Below, piece by piece: positions 36,356 through 48,962 of a stretch of 64,000 nt of DNA. Within the stretch, counting starts at the first letter, position 1; every line of letters begins with the position of its first letter. The stretch covers positions 2,108,001-2,172,000 of the forward strand of contig JAWWNJ010000001.1 in NCBI GenBank assembly GCA_037176885.1, written 5' to 3'. Origin of the DNA: Favolaschia claudopus. Lineage: Eukaryota > Basidiomycota > Agaricomycetes > Agaricales > Mycenaceae. The notes below the pieces were generated by a model, which worked only from the letters and a program-made list of their open reading frames with translations, had not been told where the DNA came from and made no database searches. Made by a program: the position numbers and the translations under genes.

Positions 36356-37950
36356 ATGCAGCTCTCCATCCTCAGTAGGCTTCAGGGCATTGAAGCTGAC
36401 CTCTACGATTTTCTTGCCCAGGATCCGTCACAATCTTCCCTCACATTCGAGGAAAAGTGGGACCAGCTTAATACCGACATTACAGCTGCAGTAGATAGCG
36501 GAATTTTGGACGACGAGACAAAAGCCTTGGCTTATAATATTGCCTCCAAAGGCTCTGCGCTTGGGGAGCTCTTTCTCTCCCTCCAAACAGACGCAGCGGA
36601 TATCACAGATAACCTAGTAGTTCAACTGGAAGGACTATCCGTTGACGCGCCGTCCAGCAATGACTCGCAGTCCTCTGACTCGGAGTCCGAATCCTCACCT
36701 TCACCACGCTCATCTTTTGTACCCTTCGAGACGTCCCTACCACCCTTCATCGAGCCGGCGTACGAGTGGCTCCTCAAACACCTCCACAACCCATACCCCA
36801 ACAAGGCCGTCAAACAAAAAATCGCAGACGAGACTGGCTCCTCCCTTGAGCGTATCTCAGACTGGTTCTTCGAAGTCCGCCGCCGCATGGGCTGGTCTAC
36901 CCTTCTGCGCGAAGAATTCGAACGAAAACGCGTCGAGATTGTCGACGCAGCGAGACGTTACCATCTCGACTCGGGCCGGCACAGGGACACGCTGGCTGTC
37001 GAAGTATACGAAAAGTTTGAGCGGATGGACGTGTTTGCGCAGCGGATGCGTGACGAGATCCCGAGGCAGGAGCGACTCAGGAAGGCGCGTGTCGCTATGA
37101 CCTATCCTTCGCCACCCGCTTCGGGCCCTTCATCGCCTATGTCCGAGGGCACGAGTCGGAAGCGCTCGTATTCCGAAACTTCTGACGATGAGCGCGAATA
37201 TTCTCTCAGCAAACGACCAAGGTTTGTTTCTCTACCAATCCAACTATCGCGACTGACGTCCTCCCAGAACTGTCAATGACGCCTCCACATTACCCTCCCC
37301 TCCCTCTTCGAGCCATCCTTCCCCAAACCTTCGCAAACGCCGACTCTCCGAGTCAGACGGCCCCAGCGCCAAACGCCCTCGCTTCAACGGCACCCGTTCG
37401 ACCTCCGATCCTTTCCCTGTTGTTCTCTCTGGAAATCCTGAAGACCTTGCGAACTGGTTTACCAGTAACGATAGTCCGGATATCTTTGCACCTGAACAGC
37501 TCTTGGAGGTGGAACTCTTTAACGCGACAGAATTCGCGCTTTTGATGCCTTCTGAAGAGGAAGAGTCGGCATCGATTCGGCCGATGGCACAAGGTGAGCT
37601 CTCATTTCCCAACATATTTTCACTGTGAAAACTGATTCGCTCTCGACAGCGATGACCCCAGTGTCAGACCTCAATAATCTCGAAATCATGCTCAAATCCG
37701 ACTTCCCGGGTTAGTACATTCCTCCTCCTTTTCTACTCAATTATCTGACGCCTCTCTCACAGAGAGCTATTCCCCACCCCCGCTCGGCCCTCTTGAGGGT
37801 CTCGACCTGTCTTTCGACGCTTTCTCGAACTCTTATGAAACCGTCCCAACATACAACATGCCAGCCTTTGATTTTGGTTTCCTCAATCCACCTGCTGACC
37901 CCTTCAGTTTCGAGCCGCTGCCCTCTTTCGAACCTCCCCTCGTCTACTGA
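36356..37950 (+). CDS. HD1.2: Mating-type homeodomain protein HD1, pair 2
   Basis: Second HD1-class protein. It starts MQLSILSRLQGIEADLYDFL, with a recognition domain quite unlike HD1.1. The homeodomain region is close to HD1.1: FIEPAYEWLLKHLHNPYPNK, then SLERISDWFFEVRRRMGW. Position 51 is Glu rather than Asn. Shared downstream features are SRKRSYSETSD, the intron in the KRPR codon, LPSPPSS, LRKRRLSESDGPSAKRPR, and SGNPEDLANWFTS followed by PDIFAPEQLLEVELFN. Small introns lie near 37592 and 37710. The tail is Pro/Phe-rich (FDFGFLNPPADPFSFEPLPS), an activation-domain-like composition. It converges with MIP, with 222 bp between stops. Confidence 0.93.
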
Positions 37951-38171
37951 CGCTTTACCATCGTCCAAAAATTAACCCTCCTCAGGCATTCACTGTATCC
38001 ATAACGCATCAACAATCCTGTATTTTTATCATGCTCGTTCGTCCATCCTTGCTATGTCACTGCTATCGTTATCTTGCTATTGCTATTTTGCTGTCGATCT
38101 ATGCTATACTCATGCTATCTGGAATACATATTACTTTTTGATCCACGTCTAAATTCTAGTCCACCAAAACC

Positions 38172-40659
38172 TCAATGCCGATCTCCCAGCGTTACCTCGT
38201 CCTCAATCCTCCACCTACCAACCTCTCGCATGGCCTCCGCATCCCCACTCTCCAATTCCGGCGCCGCAAGCAAGGTGCTGACCATCTTCCACGGATCCTT
38301 TCCTCCACCATAGCTCAACACCTCCCGCTTATACTTCTCGCCCGTCTTTCGATCGAGTGGGTCCGCCGAAAACACATTCCGCCACACGCGCGACGCAATT
38401 GCGCGGTCAAACAAATACGAATAATACGTCGCCGCGTAGCCCACGAGGTGCCCGAAATGCGTCTGGAAGGACGTGCCAGGGACATGCGGAATGAGGCCAC
38501 GGGTGTTGTGCAGCAAAGCGAGCTCGGCGGTCGAGTCGAAGGAGGGATCGACGACGCCTGGGGAGTGGTACACTTGATCCAGCGCGGCGAGGAGGATTTG
38601 CGAGTAGGTGTCGATCGAGTGGCAGGGGTCTTCGTGGTGGTTGCCGCTTTGTCGCGTGAAGGAGGTGCTTTCGGCGTCGAAGAGGGAGAGGACCGTCGGT
38701 GAGTTTAGGAAGTGTTCCATGAGGATTGACGGGAGTTCGACAAAGTCCGTGGCGCAGCGGGTTCCTGCTACGTTTTGGTATTCCGTGCGTCCAATCATGG
38801 CTGCCGGCGAACAAAAAATTCAGAGGGTTTCCTTTACTCGAGAAAAATACTCACAGTGCATTGCATGACCCATTTCGTGGAATAGAGTCATCACTTCATG
38901 CCATTGCAACACGGTAGGTCCATTTGCAGCCGATGGTCGGGCAAACTCGCACACAAGAACCACCAGCGGCAACTGGAAGATGCCATCCTGGCCGGGTAGG
39001 GTATGCCGTTTCACAGCTTCAAACTCACGCGATACGCCGATGAGAGGCTCCATTTCAGTGTCGACACGGTCTCCTGGTTCGTCGTCGTGGTCTGTTCTTC
39101 GCGAACACCGTACAGTATAATGCGCGGCACCACTAGCCTTGCCTCGCCGAGCGAACAAGTCTGCGTATACCCACCCAACGACGCCTTTCTGCTCGTCCAC
39201 GACTTCCAGCTTTGTTACGTCTGAATGCCAGACCTCCCCGGAGGTGACACCCACAGGTCGCAGCGAGATTCCATACAGATGCCGGAGTAGACGCGAAAGG
39301 CCCATGAACACGGTGCCGAGCGTCAACGGGGGCAGGGAAATTGGGGGAGCGGGCGGCTCTGGCGGACAGTAGAAGTCTCTATCCCAAGCCTGAATGATGG
39401 GGAAGGATTCGGGAGTATTGAGATGTACTTGTTTTCGCAGACTCAGAGCGCGTAAGGCGCTGCGAGCTGCAGGTCGGGTGTGGTCCAGCAAAGCGTCAAT
39501 AAAGTGTGCGACGTTGCCTGGGCGGTCGGACTGTCAGTATGATTTCTAGCAAATTGAAAAAATTGCGAACCTGGTGACTTGGCCATCTTGTCGTCGAGGG
39601 CCATGTGAGCGAAACTCGGTTTTCCAACCAAGTTCGCTAGTTCCGCTCTTGCGCGTAACAACCGCTCCAGAGCGTCTATTTGCTCTGGCGTACTAGAGTT
39701 GGATGCAATATACACGCGCCGTCGAGGTTCCTCGGCGGGCGCGGAACGCATAATCATTTGCGCTTGCAGCGAACCGGGATAGACGAGTAAATCCCGTTGA
39801 GTGAAACGAGCTTGTAGTTGCAGTCGGACCCCCATGCCTTGATCCTTCAGTCCCGCGAGTTCGGAGGGTTTGATTGCAGCTGGCGAACCCGGCGCTGAGA
39901 CCCCTTGCAAGAACTTCCGTCCCAGAGTGAGGATATCCGACGATAATGAAACGAATTTTTCTCGTTTCTCAGACGGAAGGTCGATGGCTGAGTTTTCAAA
40001 GTCTCGCCAGAATATAAGGGCAGTCGCATGAGCTTCGGGACTAAGTGTCTTGACAATACTTGGATCGTTCAATACAGCCTTCAACACCTGGACAAAATAT
40101 CATGAACAGATTCACATGCCAAGCTTTCATATCTACGCACAGCGTAAAGTCCAGTATGAGTGTTCAAGACATTCATGAAGTTGCACAACTTCTCATGCGC
40201 AAACCCTGCTGCCTCAATCCATTGCCGCTCCGGATGCGCATTCTGTACGAGCTCCGCCAAATCGATGACTCCGCACAACAGGTCACTCAGTCGGTCCAAG
40301 TTCTTGACGACTAGAAGCAGTTCCTGACGCGACTCTCGAGCGCGCAATATGCGGTCCGTAAGCAGTTGGGCGCGGAGTAGTGTTGCATCAGTCAGGTCCA
40401 CCAGAGCGGAGGGATGAGTTAGCCTCCGGTGACCGAAAAGTCCGGTGGTGGAGAACGACGAAGAGCCAAAGCTGGATTTCGGACGGTCGAATATCGTACA
40501 GAGGGCTTTGTCTTCGACCGAGGCCGGGATGGTGTGAGTTGTGGAATGGCTCGCATAGGTGCGACTTGAAGATCGTGTCACCTCGTTCTTTGCGTAGAGA
40601 CAGCCTCGGAAACGAAAAACGCGGTTGGCAGGGCTAGAGAGAACATTTCTAGAGAGCAT
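38172..40659 (-). CDS. MIP: Mitochondrial intermediate peptidase
   Basis: Zinc metallopeptidase (M3 family, Oct1 type) that trims an octapeptide from imported mitochondrial proteins. It starts [19 protein letters not shown], an Arg/Ser-rich import signal. The zinc site [20 protein letters not shown] carries HExxH, followed by [14 protein letters not shown], typical of the family. Other matches are [18 protein letters not shown] and [20 protein letters not shown]. It ends LGDRH. Three short introns lie near 38800-38860, 39520-39575 and 40090-40142. MIP flanks the A mating-type locus in most Agaricomycetes, so it anchors this end of the locus. Confidence 0.97.
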
Positions 40660-40930
40660 GAGACGGATGGGGGACCGCGAAGAACGAGGGCTGGCCCACT
40701 GGCACGACTCGACTCGTATTTATTGCGAGCTCATTGGGGATCACACCCGGTATTATGTAACTCAACCAATTCCGGCCTGTCCATTCGTCGGTGCGGCCTC
40801 CCGCTCAAAAATTCATTCAACAACAGGACTTGCATGAAATATTGCGTGATATACTTGTGCGGCTACAGATGTACGTGGAAAGGTATTGTATAGGTTCTAA
40901 ATAATATGCGTGCAGAGAAGTAAGATAGAG

Positions 40931-43100
40931 TCATGACCCTGAAGAATTCGATGGGGACGTGCTGCCGTCTAGACCACGGTCCAATTTTCGACCATTCCTA
41001 TGTCCAGGCCTAGGTGGCGGACTGTCGACTTCCATGTCGGAATCTTGCCCGTTCGTCCCTGGTGCGCCGTCTGACGGTGCATCGCCGTTCATAGCGTCCG
41101 ATTTGGGTGGAGGCTCGGTGTCTGTATCGCGAATGGGCTCATCCGCATCTACGCCAGGGATCGGTTCCACAGCGTACACCCAAAACTTTGAACGTTTCTT
41201 CCCTGCAATTTGTTCCATTGCCACCTCTGTGGGCTTCAACGCCGCAGCTCCAGAATTCTTCAATTTAATGTTATTCGATGCACCGTGAGACGTGCTTGAC
41301 ACTGCATCAGCTGAGCCGGTACTCATGGTGCTGTCCTCCGTGCGTGCGCGTTTGGTGCGAGGTTCCACGTCAAACTGGGTTTCCGGCGGTGCGCCAAGTC
41401 GTGAAGACCGTCGCTCGCCTCGCCATTGTGAGCCATCATCTTGCGCTTGTCGCTTGCCATTGGCATTGACAACAGCTGTCCGCGTCGAACGTCTCCGACC
41501 AGCCGATGAAGACGCTCGACGAGAACTGGGTCCCTCAGAGTCGTCTCGGAAGTTCAGGAAGTCGTCGTCAGCCTCATCGTCGTACTCCGCCTCCTGATAT
41601 GTATATTCATCCCCCTCGTCCTGTTTCCACCATCAATACTTGTTGAGAGAGATCAAGGTTCAAGAAACTTGCCTCTTCATCATCCAGTGTATTGTTATAC
41701 ACATAGTCAGGTTTTCGAGCTTGGCGCCGTGTCCTTGTCTCTCGAACTTCAGCCTGAGCAGCACGGGCAAGAGCGGCTTGGCGTTGCTCAAGTCTTTTCC
41801 GCGCCTTTTCGACACGCTGGCAACAAGCGTCAGCAAATGTGGACAAAGCAGTGGCCACTGGAGCTGTGGCATATAAAGTAGACCGACAGTGAATCCAACT
41901 TACCAGAAGTTCAGCGTCGATAGCCTCGACGCGACTTTCGAGAGCTTCGTAAAGGTTGAGGTGAGCTTGTTCCTGTTTCGTCCGTTTCGCTCCTTTTCTC
42001 AGTTCGCCGGGTCTCATCGCCTTCACGTCTTCGATCAATGCCATATATTCTTCTCGCGTAGTTGATATGGTTTGGAAGGTTGCTGAGACCCTCCACGGAT
42101 TGGTAGAGACATAAACACGCGGCGAGTCTGTTCAAAAGAGAAGGCCGTGAGTACCGAGGAGGGACGACAGATTGACCAGAAAAAGACAACCAAGGCAGAG
42201 GCCAGGAAATAATTCAGAGGGAATTCGGCAAATATACACAAATATAGTGTTGGCCGCAAGAGGAAAGCGCACGGACCATCAGCTACCCAATAACGCTTCT
42301 TCTGCATGTCCTGACCGAGGGGAACGAGTTGGAGCTGTGCCTGGCTCTGCGCATCCGTTGGGTCCGGTGGCGCACTGGCGGCGTCTTTTTTCTTGTGCTT
42401 GTTCTGCGACACGCCCCAGGCGCGATCAATTGTCGCCTTGATTTCGGGAGTGTGCACGAGTTGCAGTTCCACGAGTTGCCGCAATATTTTGAGCTGATTT
42501 ACGCGAAAAAAATGCGAACATTAGTTTCCGCAGAGACTTGAGTAACGAAAAGCCGCCCACCTTGAAATCCCAGTTTGTCGTCCAGAAACCACCCTCCAGA
42601 CCTTCGAAAGGATCTTTATTTATTCTGAGGTCGTCGTCCCAATATATGGTTCTTTCTGGAGTCTTCAGGTAGTCGGCGAGTACAGTGGCCACAGTGGTCG
42701 ATATCTGATCAATGCTGACGAAACAGCAACAACCATCAGAGCTGCGTAGGATTGCGTGGAGTACCGGACCACGCATTTACCTCAAGTTACGCGTCTGTGG
42801 TCGGAGATTCAGAATGAAGCGCGCGAGCAGCTGTGTTAAGATGGTATTTGGTTCTTGAGATAGCAAGGCCGCTTCAAAGCTGAGTCCCCGAGTTCAATGA
42901 GCCACCAACTCGATATTGAGGTGGCAAACAGGTACGCACTCCATGGGAGTCTCGAGACCTTCGACCTTTGCCCGAAGATTGGTGAATTTACATATGAATG
43001 AATAGACGAATAGAGATTCCCAGCGGTCAGAAGGATGAGTCGCGTCAGATGGCGGGCAGACATGGCCCTTCTTCGACTCAGAGCTGGGATGAGTTGACAT
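40931..43100 (-). CDS. DDT/WHIM-domain chromatin-remodelling accessory protein
   Basis: Nuclear protein with the DDT and WHIM modules found in partners of ISWI-type remodellers. The N-terminal part reads DRWESLFVYSFICKFTNLRA, then LLSQEPNTILTQLLARFILN (DDT region). Next come IYWDDDLRINKDPFEGLEGG and FWTTNWDFKLKILRQLVELQ (WHIM1), then QDMQKKRYWVADDSPRVYVS, TNPWRVSATFQTISTTREE. A basic coiled stretch (RVEKARKRLEQRQAALARA) follows. The C-terminal 250 residues are acidic and then low-complexity, with basic patches (RTKRAR). It ends NSSGS. Six or so short introns are needed. No catalytic domain is present. The specific complex cannot be told from sequence alone. Confidence 0.82.
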
Positions 43101-43362
43101 TTCCAGCTGCCGAATGGGTGGTGAATGGGAGTTTCAAGAAGAGGAGGAACAAGTGATTTCACAAAACAACAGACAACACCACGCTTCCGTGGACAACATA
43201 ATAATTAGACGCGTACAAGTTTCTATTCAACACCGTTCTTCGAATACATTGGTCTCAATTCCATGGCCCATGAACATATAAAGACCTCAACGGTGCAACA
43301 TCGGCCCAAGACGCGTACAATATCCAACCTTTGCAACGACTCGGAGAAGCGTACTGGTCCTG

Positions 43363-43917
43363 TTATCCTGGTCCAACCTAAAACCAAAAATGAGCGAAAT
43401 TGAGCGCGACAAGTGTAATAAATTCTGACCTTTGGAATATCGTGGTGTTCGCTAAGAGACTCGAGATGAGCGTTGAACTCGCTGACACGGTCTTTGTGTG
43501 TCTTGTTGGCGAGTTTGGCGACTTTTTGCGCAAGCTGGTGCGTGTCGTCGTGTCAGTGTACGGTACAACAAAGCGCCAGAAGTGTTCAACGTACTCGTTC
43601 ACGCTGCACCTCCTCGAACCGTCTTTCGGCGTCAGTCTTCCGGTCCGAGCTTCCACTTGGTGCGGGGGAATTGCTTCCACTTCCCGGTGTGCTGCCCTTC
43701 GAAGCGGCCGCCTCTTCGCGTCGACGGAGCTCCTTAACTCGTTCACGATCTAGTTCCGTCTCCTCCTTCTGCTTCGACTTTTTCTTTTTCCTGCGATGTT
43801 ATGAGACCATCCAAGCACAAGTAGAATGGGCAGAGGAAGGCACTTCTTTACTATCCCGCCCTCGGCGACGCCCTTGAGTTTGAGAGAGCCGCCAGGGCGA
43901 AAGTCATAGTCGCTCAT
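43363..43917 (-). CDS. FAM32A-like small basic protein
   Basis: Small, highly charged nuclear protein of the FAM32A family; the human member is a late splicing factor. It starts MSDYDFRPGGSLKLKGVAEG, then GIVKK and a Lys/Ser run (KKKKSKQKEETE), RRREEAAASKGSTPGS, and the conserved C-terminus ERRFEEVQRERL, KLANKTHKDRVSEFNAHLE, SLSEHHDIPKVGPG. The last exon (VGPG and stop) is reached over an intron of about 55 nt. The ATG chosen is the first in frame; upstream there is only a GTG. It is divergent from the TMEM115-like gene, with 142 bp between starts. Confidence 0.9.
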
Positions 43918-44058
43918 CAAGCCCGAAAGTGTGACAGCAGCTCCGGTCACACACGCCTGTTCACTTCGGCTTCGACTTTATTCCCTCGTCACCCCTGCTT
44001 TGACTTTCCTTCGTCGGCGTTGTCCAGGAGAGCAGTGAACGTCCAGTCGGCCAGGAAA

Positions 44059-45400
44059 ATGGCGGTCTTACCATCTCCCCTCGTTTTCATCGCCTCCATA
44101 CCACCAGTGACGCGTGGTTTTACAGCCGCGACTGTAGTGACTTCCTTGTTTTATGCGTGGCTAGTCTGGACTGGGGCGACAGCGGATGCTCCATATCTAG
44201 TGGTGGTGCCGGGGTCGAGTCTATTCTTTCCTTGGACCTTTGTCACGTCTGTGCTAGTAGAAACCAGCATATGGGAGGTCAGTTGCAATTGCAATCTGCG
44301 TTTTAACTCTGGATGACACAAATCGTTTCCTGCAGTTGATTATGTCCCTTGTGTTTGTCCCTCCATCTCTTAGATATTTGGAGCGAGTATGGGGTAGCAT
44401 TGAGACTCTCAAATTCATCGCCGTCTCTGTTGGCTTTTCGAATATCATCGCCTTCGGGTTCAACTGGATAGAGTTTATGGCTACGAGGAATGCAGATATG
44501 TTCCTGTACGTCTCTTTGCCTCAGTTCTGCCCTTTCTCTTTCTCATCTTTTGGCCCAGTTATGGCATGCAGTACCACGGCCAAATGGCCCTTCAAATCGC
44601 CATTCTCGTGGCTTTCACCCAACTCATTCCAGAACACCAAGTCCAGCTATTTGGCGTTCTCAAAGCTCGAGTGAAGGTACGATACAGTCACTATATCGGA
44701 GCTGTGAACATGCTGAACATATTGACAGACACTGCCAATGGCCTATCTGACACTCTCAACCGTGATGACAATTCTTGGGTTCCAATGTCCATGGATCATC
44801 ATCCAATTCGGTTGGTTTGTTGGTTGGATCTATCTTCGCTTTTACAAGAAGAATACTGGCGACTCTGTTGGCGGCATCGATACGTACGGTGACCGCAGTG
44901 AAACCTTCTCATTGGTTTCATGGTTCCCTCCTTTCATGCAGTACGTATCAGAATACAGAAACCTTCGCAACCTGAACTCGTGTATAGCTATCCGCTTGGC
45001 TTGCTTGGGAACTTTGTGTACACACTTGCCAACCGCTTCCATCTCATCCCTGCATCCAATGGCGACCTCGAAAGTGGCGCTTATAGTCAAGTCCCCGGCA
45101 GTGCGCGCGCCGAAGCTGAACGGAGACGGTAATGTCATTCACCAAGCCGCTACCTTCCTCACTGACCTCTTCCTCAGAGCGATGGCTTTAAAGGCCCTCG
45201 ACCAACGCCTGGCCAATACCTCTTCCCCTTCCGCGGGCAACTCGCAAAACACCTCACCTCCCAAAGCGCCACGAGTACCACCGCCTGTTGCTGCCACGCG
45301 ATCAGATACATCTTCCTCGCCGCCAGCTGCTCCATTACGCGCTGAGCGAACAAAAAGTGTGGGTAGTGAAGTAGATATTGGAGCTGAGGCGAATCGGTAA
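44059..45400 (+). CDS. TMEM115-like (DUF1751) rhomboid-fold Golgi membrane protein
   Basis: Multi-pass membrane protein of the TMEM115/DUF1751 family, rhomboid-like but without a catalytic Ser-His pair, placed in the Golgi in animals and linked to retrograde transport. It starts MAVLPSPLVFIASIPPVTRG, then FPWTFVTSVLVETSIWE, LRYLERVWGS (rhomboid-like L1 region), YHGQMALQIAILVAFTQLIP, CPWIIIQFGWFVGWIYLRFY and SWFPPFMHYPLGLLGNFVY. The C-terminal 90 residues are Ser/Pro-rich and probably cytosolic, ending GAEANR. Short introns lie near 44277-44334, 44504-44556, 44680-44733 and 44940-44987. COG1 follows 199 bp downstream on the same strand, also a Golgi trafficking gene. Confidence 0.9.
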
Positions 45401-45599
45401 TCAAAAGGCGTTCTGTATACCTCCAAAACCTGTCCTAATATACATCTCCTCCTCTGGTAATGCATTAAATATTTCTTGTAGACTCAGAAATCATGCCAGC
45501 TTCCGCCGTTTGCTTGTTTTTCTGCTGAAATATTTGAGAAGTGGTTACGTAATGAAATCTGTCGGAAACGCCGACCATAGAACTTAGTTTTACAGGTAT

Positions 45600-48500
45600 A
45601 TGTCGAGGCGGCCTTCAGTTCTATCTCTGTCTCTGTCCCCACCGCTAGCCAATGGTTCTATCAAAGCCATACAGTCCCCCACCGTTGCCGCTGAGGCGCC
45701 TCCCTTGACGCGTCGATTTTCCGTCACAAAACTGCCGACGGATGTTTCTGAACTGGACCCAGACGAGCTATTCACTAGACACACCGTCGCGGAAGTAAAG
45801 GTTGTACAACAACGACTCAGGTATTCAGATGCACAGCACTCTAATCCCACCGGCTCACTGAGAACAGAGCAGATGCGGACGCGAAGCAGGAAGAGCTGCG
45901 GCTTATGGTTGGGTGCGTGTAATGCAGCCAGCAAACATGCTTTCTGGAATAATGCCCAAGTGCAGGGAGCGATACCGTGATTTGTTGCAAGCCTCCACGT
46001 CTATCATAGACATTGCGCGCTCTTCAAAACGTGTCATCGAGGCACTTCAAGAAACTAAGGATGCAATACTTTCGCAAGACGAGCCTCCCATGCCCCAACG
46101 GACGTCAGCTCATGCGGGCGGTGGTATGCGCTATAAACGCATATGCAAAACGTATGACTGACTAGTATATCATAGATGGACACTTGCATACCTTGCAGTT
46201 ATTGTCCGCGCACCTAAAGCTGCTCTTGGACGCCCCGGAACATTTGTGGCGCCTCATAGAACGCAAAAAATACTTCACGGCCGCCTGGCTGTTTTTGTTG
46301 GCGCGTGTGGTTCATCGTGCTTTGGTGAGGGACGATGATGAACAGGACGAAGAAGCTTGGAGTGCCCAGGGTTTGGACGTTTTGGTTCGTGGTCCTTATG
46401 CATTTTCCATACGTTTATTCAGCGGCCTACAGGAACAATTTCCTCTAGCACAGCGCCAATGGGAAGCTGTATCCCAATTTCGTTCCCAGATCATTCACAA
46501 GGCAACGTTGTTCCTGAGGGAGTATACATTGTCTGCAGAGGTATATCATACTTTACGCGACTATCGGTGTACTGCGAGTTGATTTGCTTCGCCAGGACGC
46601 TTGTGCAGCTCTCTTAACGCTTCATCTCCTCGACTCGCGTCCATTAACAGAAACACTTTCGGTATACCTCAATCAACGGTCGAAAACCCTTCTCACTCTG
46701 CTATCCCGCTCCGCCGAACACTCCCCCATCTCACCGCTAACATCCTCGCTTTCGCGACGCCCCAACGGACACATTCCTGACAAGACACCAGCTTCTGGAG
46801 CTCGTAAAACCTCAGTCAGAGAGGTTAAAGAAGCCACCCAAGCGGCAGTAGACGGACTAGTCAAGACCTTGACGAGTTCACGCACCATATATGAAAAGAC
46901 AGATTCAGAGCAGTCCATGATCGGCGCTGTACTGGAATATATCCAGTCTGATGCTTCAAGTTCCGAGTCGAATTTCAAGTCCCTTCCTCTCGAACTTCAG
47001 CTGACAACTCATAGCTTACTTGCGACACTACCATCATCTACGCACTTCCTCCTCCTTCCTTCCGCTCTGCGCTCATACAAGCCATACGTGGATCTGAGCT
47101 CTGCCTCATCCCTTATCGAGCAACCACATTTCAACCGCGTACTGGATGAATGGTTTGAGACTTCCAATAAGAGCCTGAAAATCGCGACCTCGAAGTGGTT
47201 TTCGGATCTACACAGTGTTGCCGAGGTGTGGACGCTGCGGGCGTCGATACGACAATGGATAGACGAGTCTAGTCTCAAACCAGCCGAAATAAAGACTTTG
47301 GACTCCACGTTTGAGGACGCCGCTCAACAAAGGGTCCTCGATATATGGAAGCTGGCTTTGTCTGACGCTGAAGATGCCTTCCAACTGCAACTCGCCGCCG
47401 CCACGACAACATTACGAACAACTTCCCGTAAAGGTCTAACATCCCACTACTTGCCTTCGTATCGCTGATCGCAATGCAGATACGTCACCCATCGATTTCC
47501 TATTTACCGCACCTCCCCTCCCTGTCTTGCCGGGCTTGGGACCCGCGGACTCGTCGTTTCAAAAATACAAAGGCTCTCTCCGTCGGCAGTTACTTGGGCG
47601 GACGTCTCTATTAGACAGCGTTTTAGCTACTCTTGAAAACTGCGCCAGATCATTGCAACGAGATCTTGCTGTGGTGTTGGGCGGAGGAGACGAAGGGGCT
47701 CGGTATAATGCCCTGCTTTCTATCTGATTCCGTCGGACTAATAATTCGTTTTCAGAAGTGTTGCCGCGCAGCTTTCGAAGCAATACCGACCGAATGCGGA
47801 GGCATTATGTACTGGCATTCTAGATACGTTGTCTGCTGCCGAGAAGGAGGAGAGTGAGTATGACGGTTGGTATCTTTATCGAAACTTCGACACAACCATA
47901 CTAATTTTGATCTCAGAATTGAAGATACAGAGCCTCGTCTTCGTTGGTCATGTCTCTGATGAACTCAGCACGTCGTCGCCATTTGCCGCCAGCATTGGTG
48001 GGGGTGCCGATGTTGTACAAGGCAGGTTTTCGATTTCTTCCCTCTCAAACCATGTTGACTTCTTCGGCAGACTTCAAAAAGAGCACAAAGGCTCTCCACG
48101 ACCGAATAATCGACCGATGGAGAACGTACACCGTTTCACGAATAGTCTCCCAGCATCAAGCCTCGCCTAAAATCAAGACTGAAACTTATCCTCCTTCAGC
48201 ATCAGTTCTAACCACACCTTCGTCCAACCTGGTGCAGTCTTTGCTGAGCCTATCTAGCGCTGTTCAAGAGCTTGGCTTCTCACGTAGCAGCGGGAGCCGC
48301 AACAACGACAACGAAGCTGATAAAGCTCTCCGCCTTTTCGTGCATGAGTGGGTCGGAGAGGGGTGGAAGTCGTCGGGAACGCAGACGCTCTGCGATATAG
48401 CTCTTCTTCGCCGACTGGCGGATCTCCGCGCTCCTGAGTGGGAAGACGTGTGCCAGCTTTTGGACCGGAAAGCAGAGCATTGGAAAGAGCAGGTTTGTCT

Positions 48501-48798
48501 CTCCAATCCATCGCACTACCGTGACTTAATGCATTCTCAGCTGCAACAACGGAACCCTTCACTGGCAAGTGGATGGAATGATGGAGCCGCAGAATATTTA
48601 GCGCGCACACAAACATTATTTGCGGCGCTGCTTCCACCCCCATCACCCATGCGCATACCGAGCGGCCACGTCGACAAATTTGCCCCGCTTTTACCATGGG
48701 GTTCGCCTGCACTCGACCAACAGTTTCAGTCAGCGGTTGAGCTCGCGAAGCCGTCGTCTCGGTTTGGTTTGCTACTCGTAGGACAGTCTGCACGTTAA
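45600..48798 (+). CDS. COG1: Conserved oligomeric Golgi complex subunit 1
   Basis: Subunit of the COG tethering complex, which returns Golgi enzymes by retrograde vesicles. The N-terminus after a Ser-rich leader has the COG1/Vps51 signature: VSELDPDELFTRHTVAEVK, VVQQRLR, then RYRDLLQASTSIIDIARSSK and RVIEALQETKDAIL. Next come HTLQLLSAHLKLLLDAPEHL, WRLIERKKYFTAAWLFLLAR and EQFPLAQRQWEAVSQFRSQI. A large helical C-terminal part follows, ending LLLVGQSAR. Many short introns interrupt the first 1 kb and the 47.4-48.0 kb part. Length is about 950 residues, normal for fungal COG1. Family assignment is firm; some middle exon borders are uncertain. Confidence 0.9.
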
Positions 48799-48962
48799 TT
48801 TATTTGAGGCATGTTGCGGGTTGTTTTAGGGTGATCAGATCGGTATTGAGTTGCTGAATGAGCTGCAAGCACTCTCGTGAGCTTTCGCTGGACCATGCAT
48901 ACATATTAGGCTCAGGAGCCGTGGAAATATATTCCATTTTAAAGTACACGTAACAACCCAAC

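Noticed and set aside
33080..38060. Sequence likeness downstream of HD1.1 and HD1.2 (CTGTATTTTTA and CTATCGTTATCTTGCTAT-type runs)
   Set aside because: Short and low-complexity; it could be leftover from the pair duplication but is too weak to claim.
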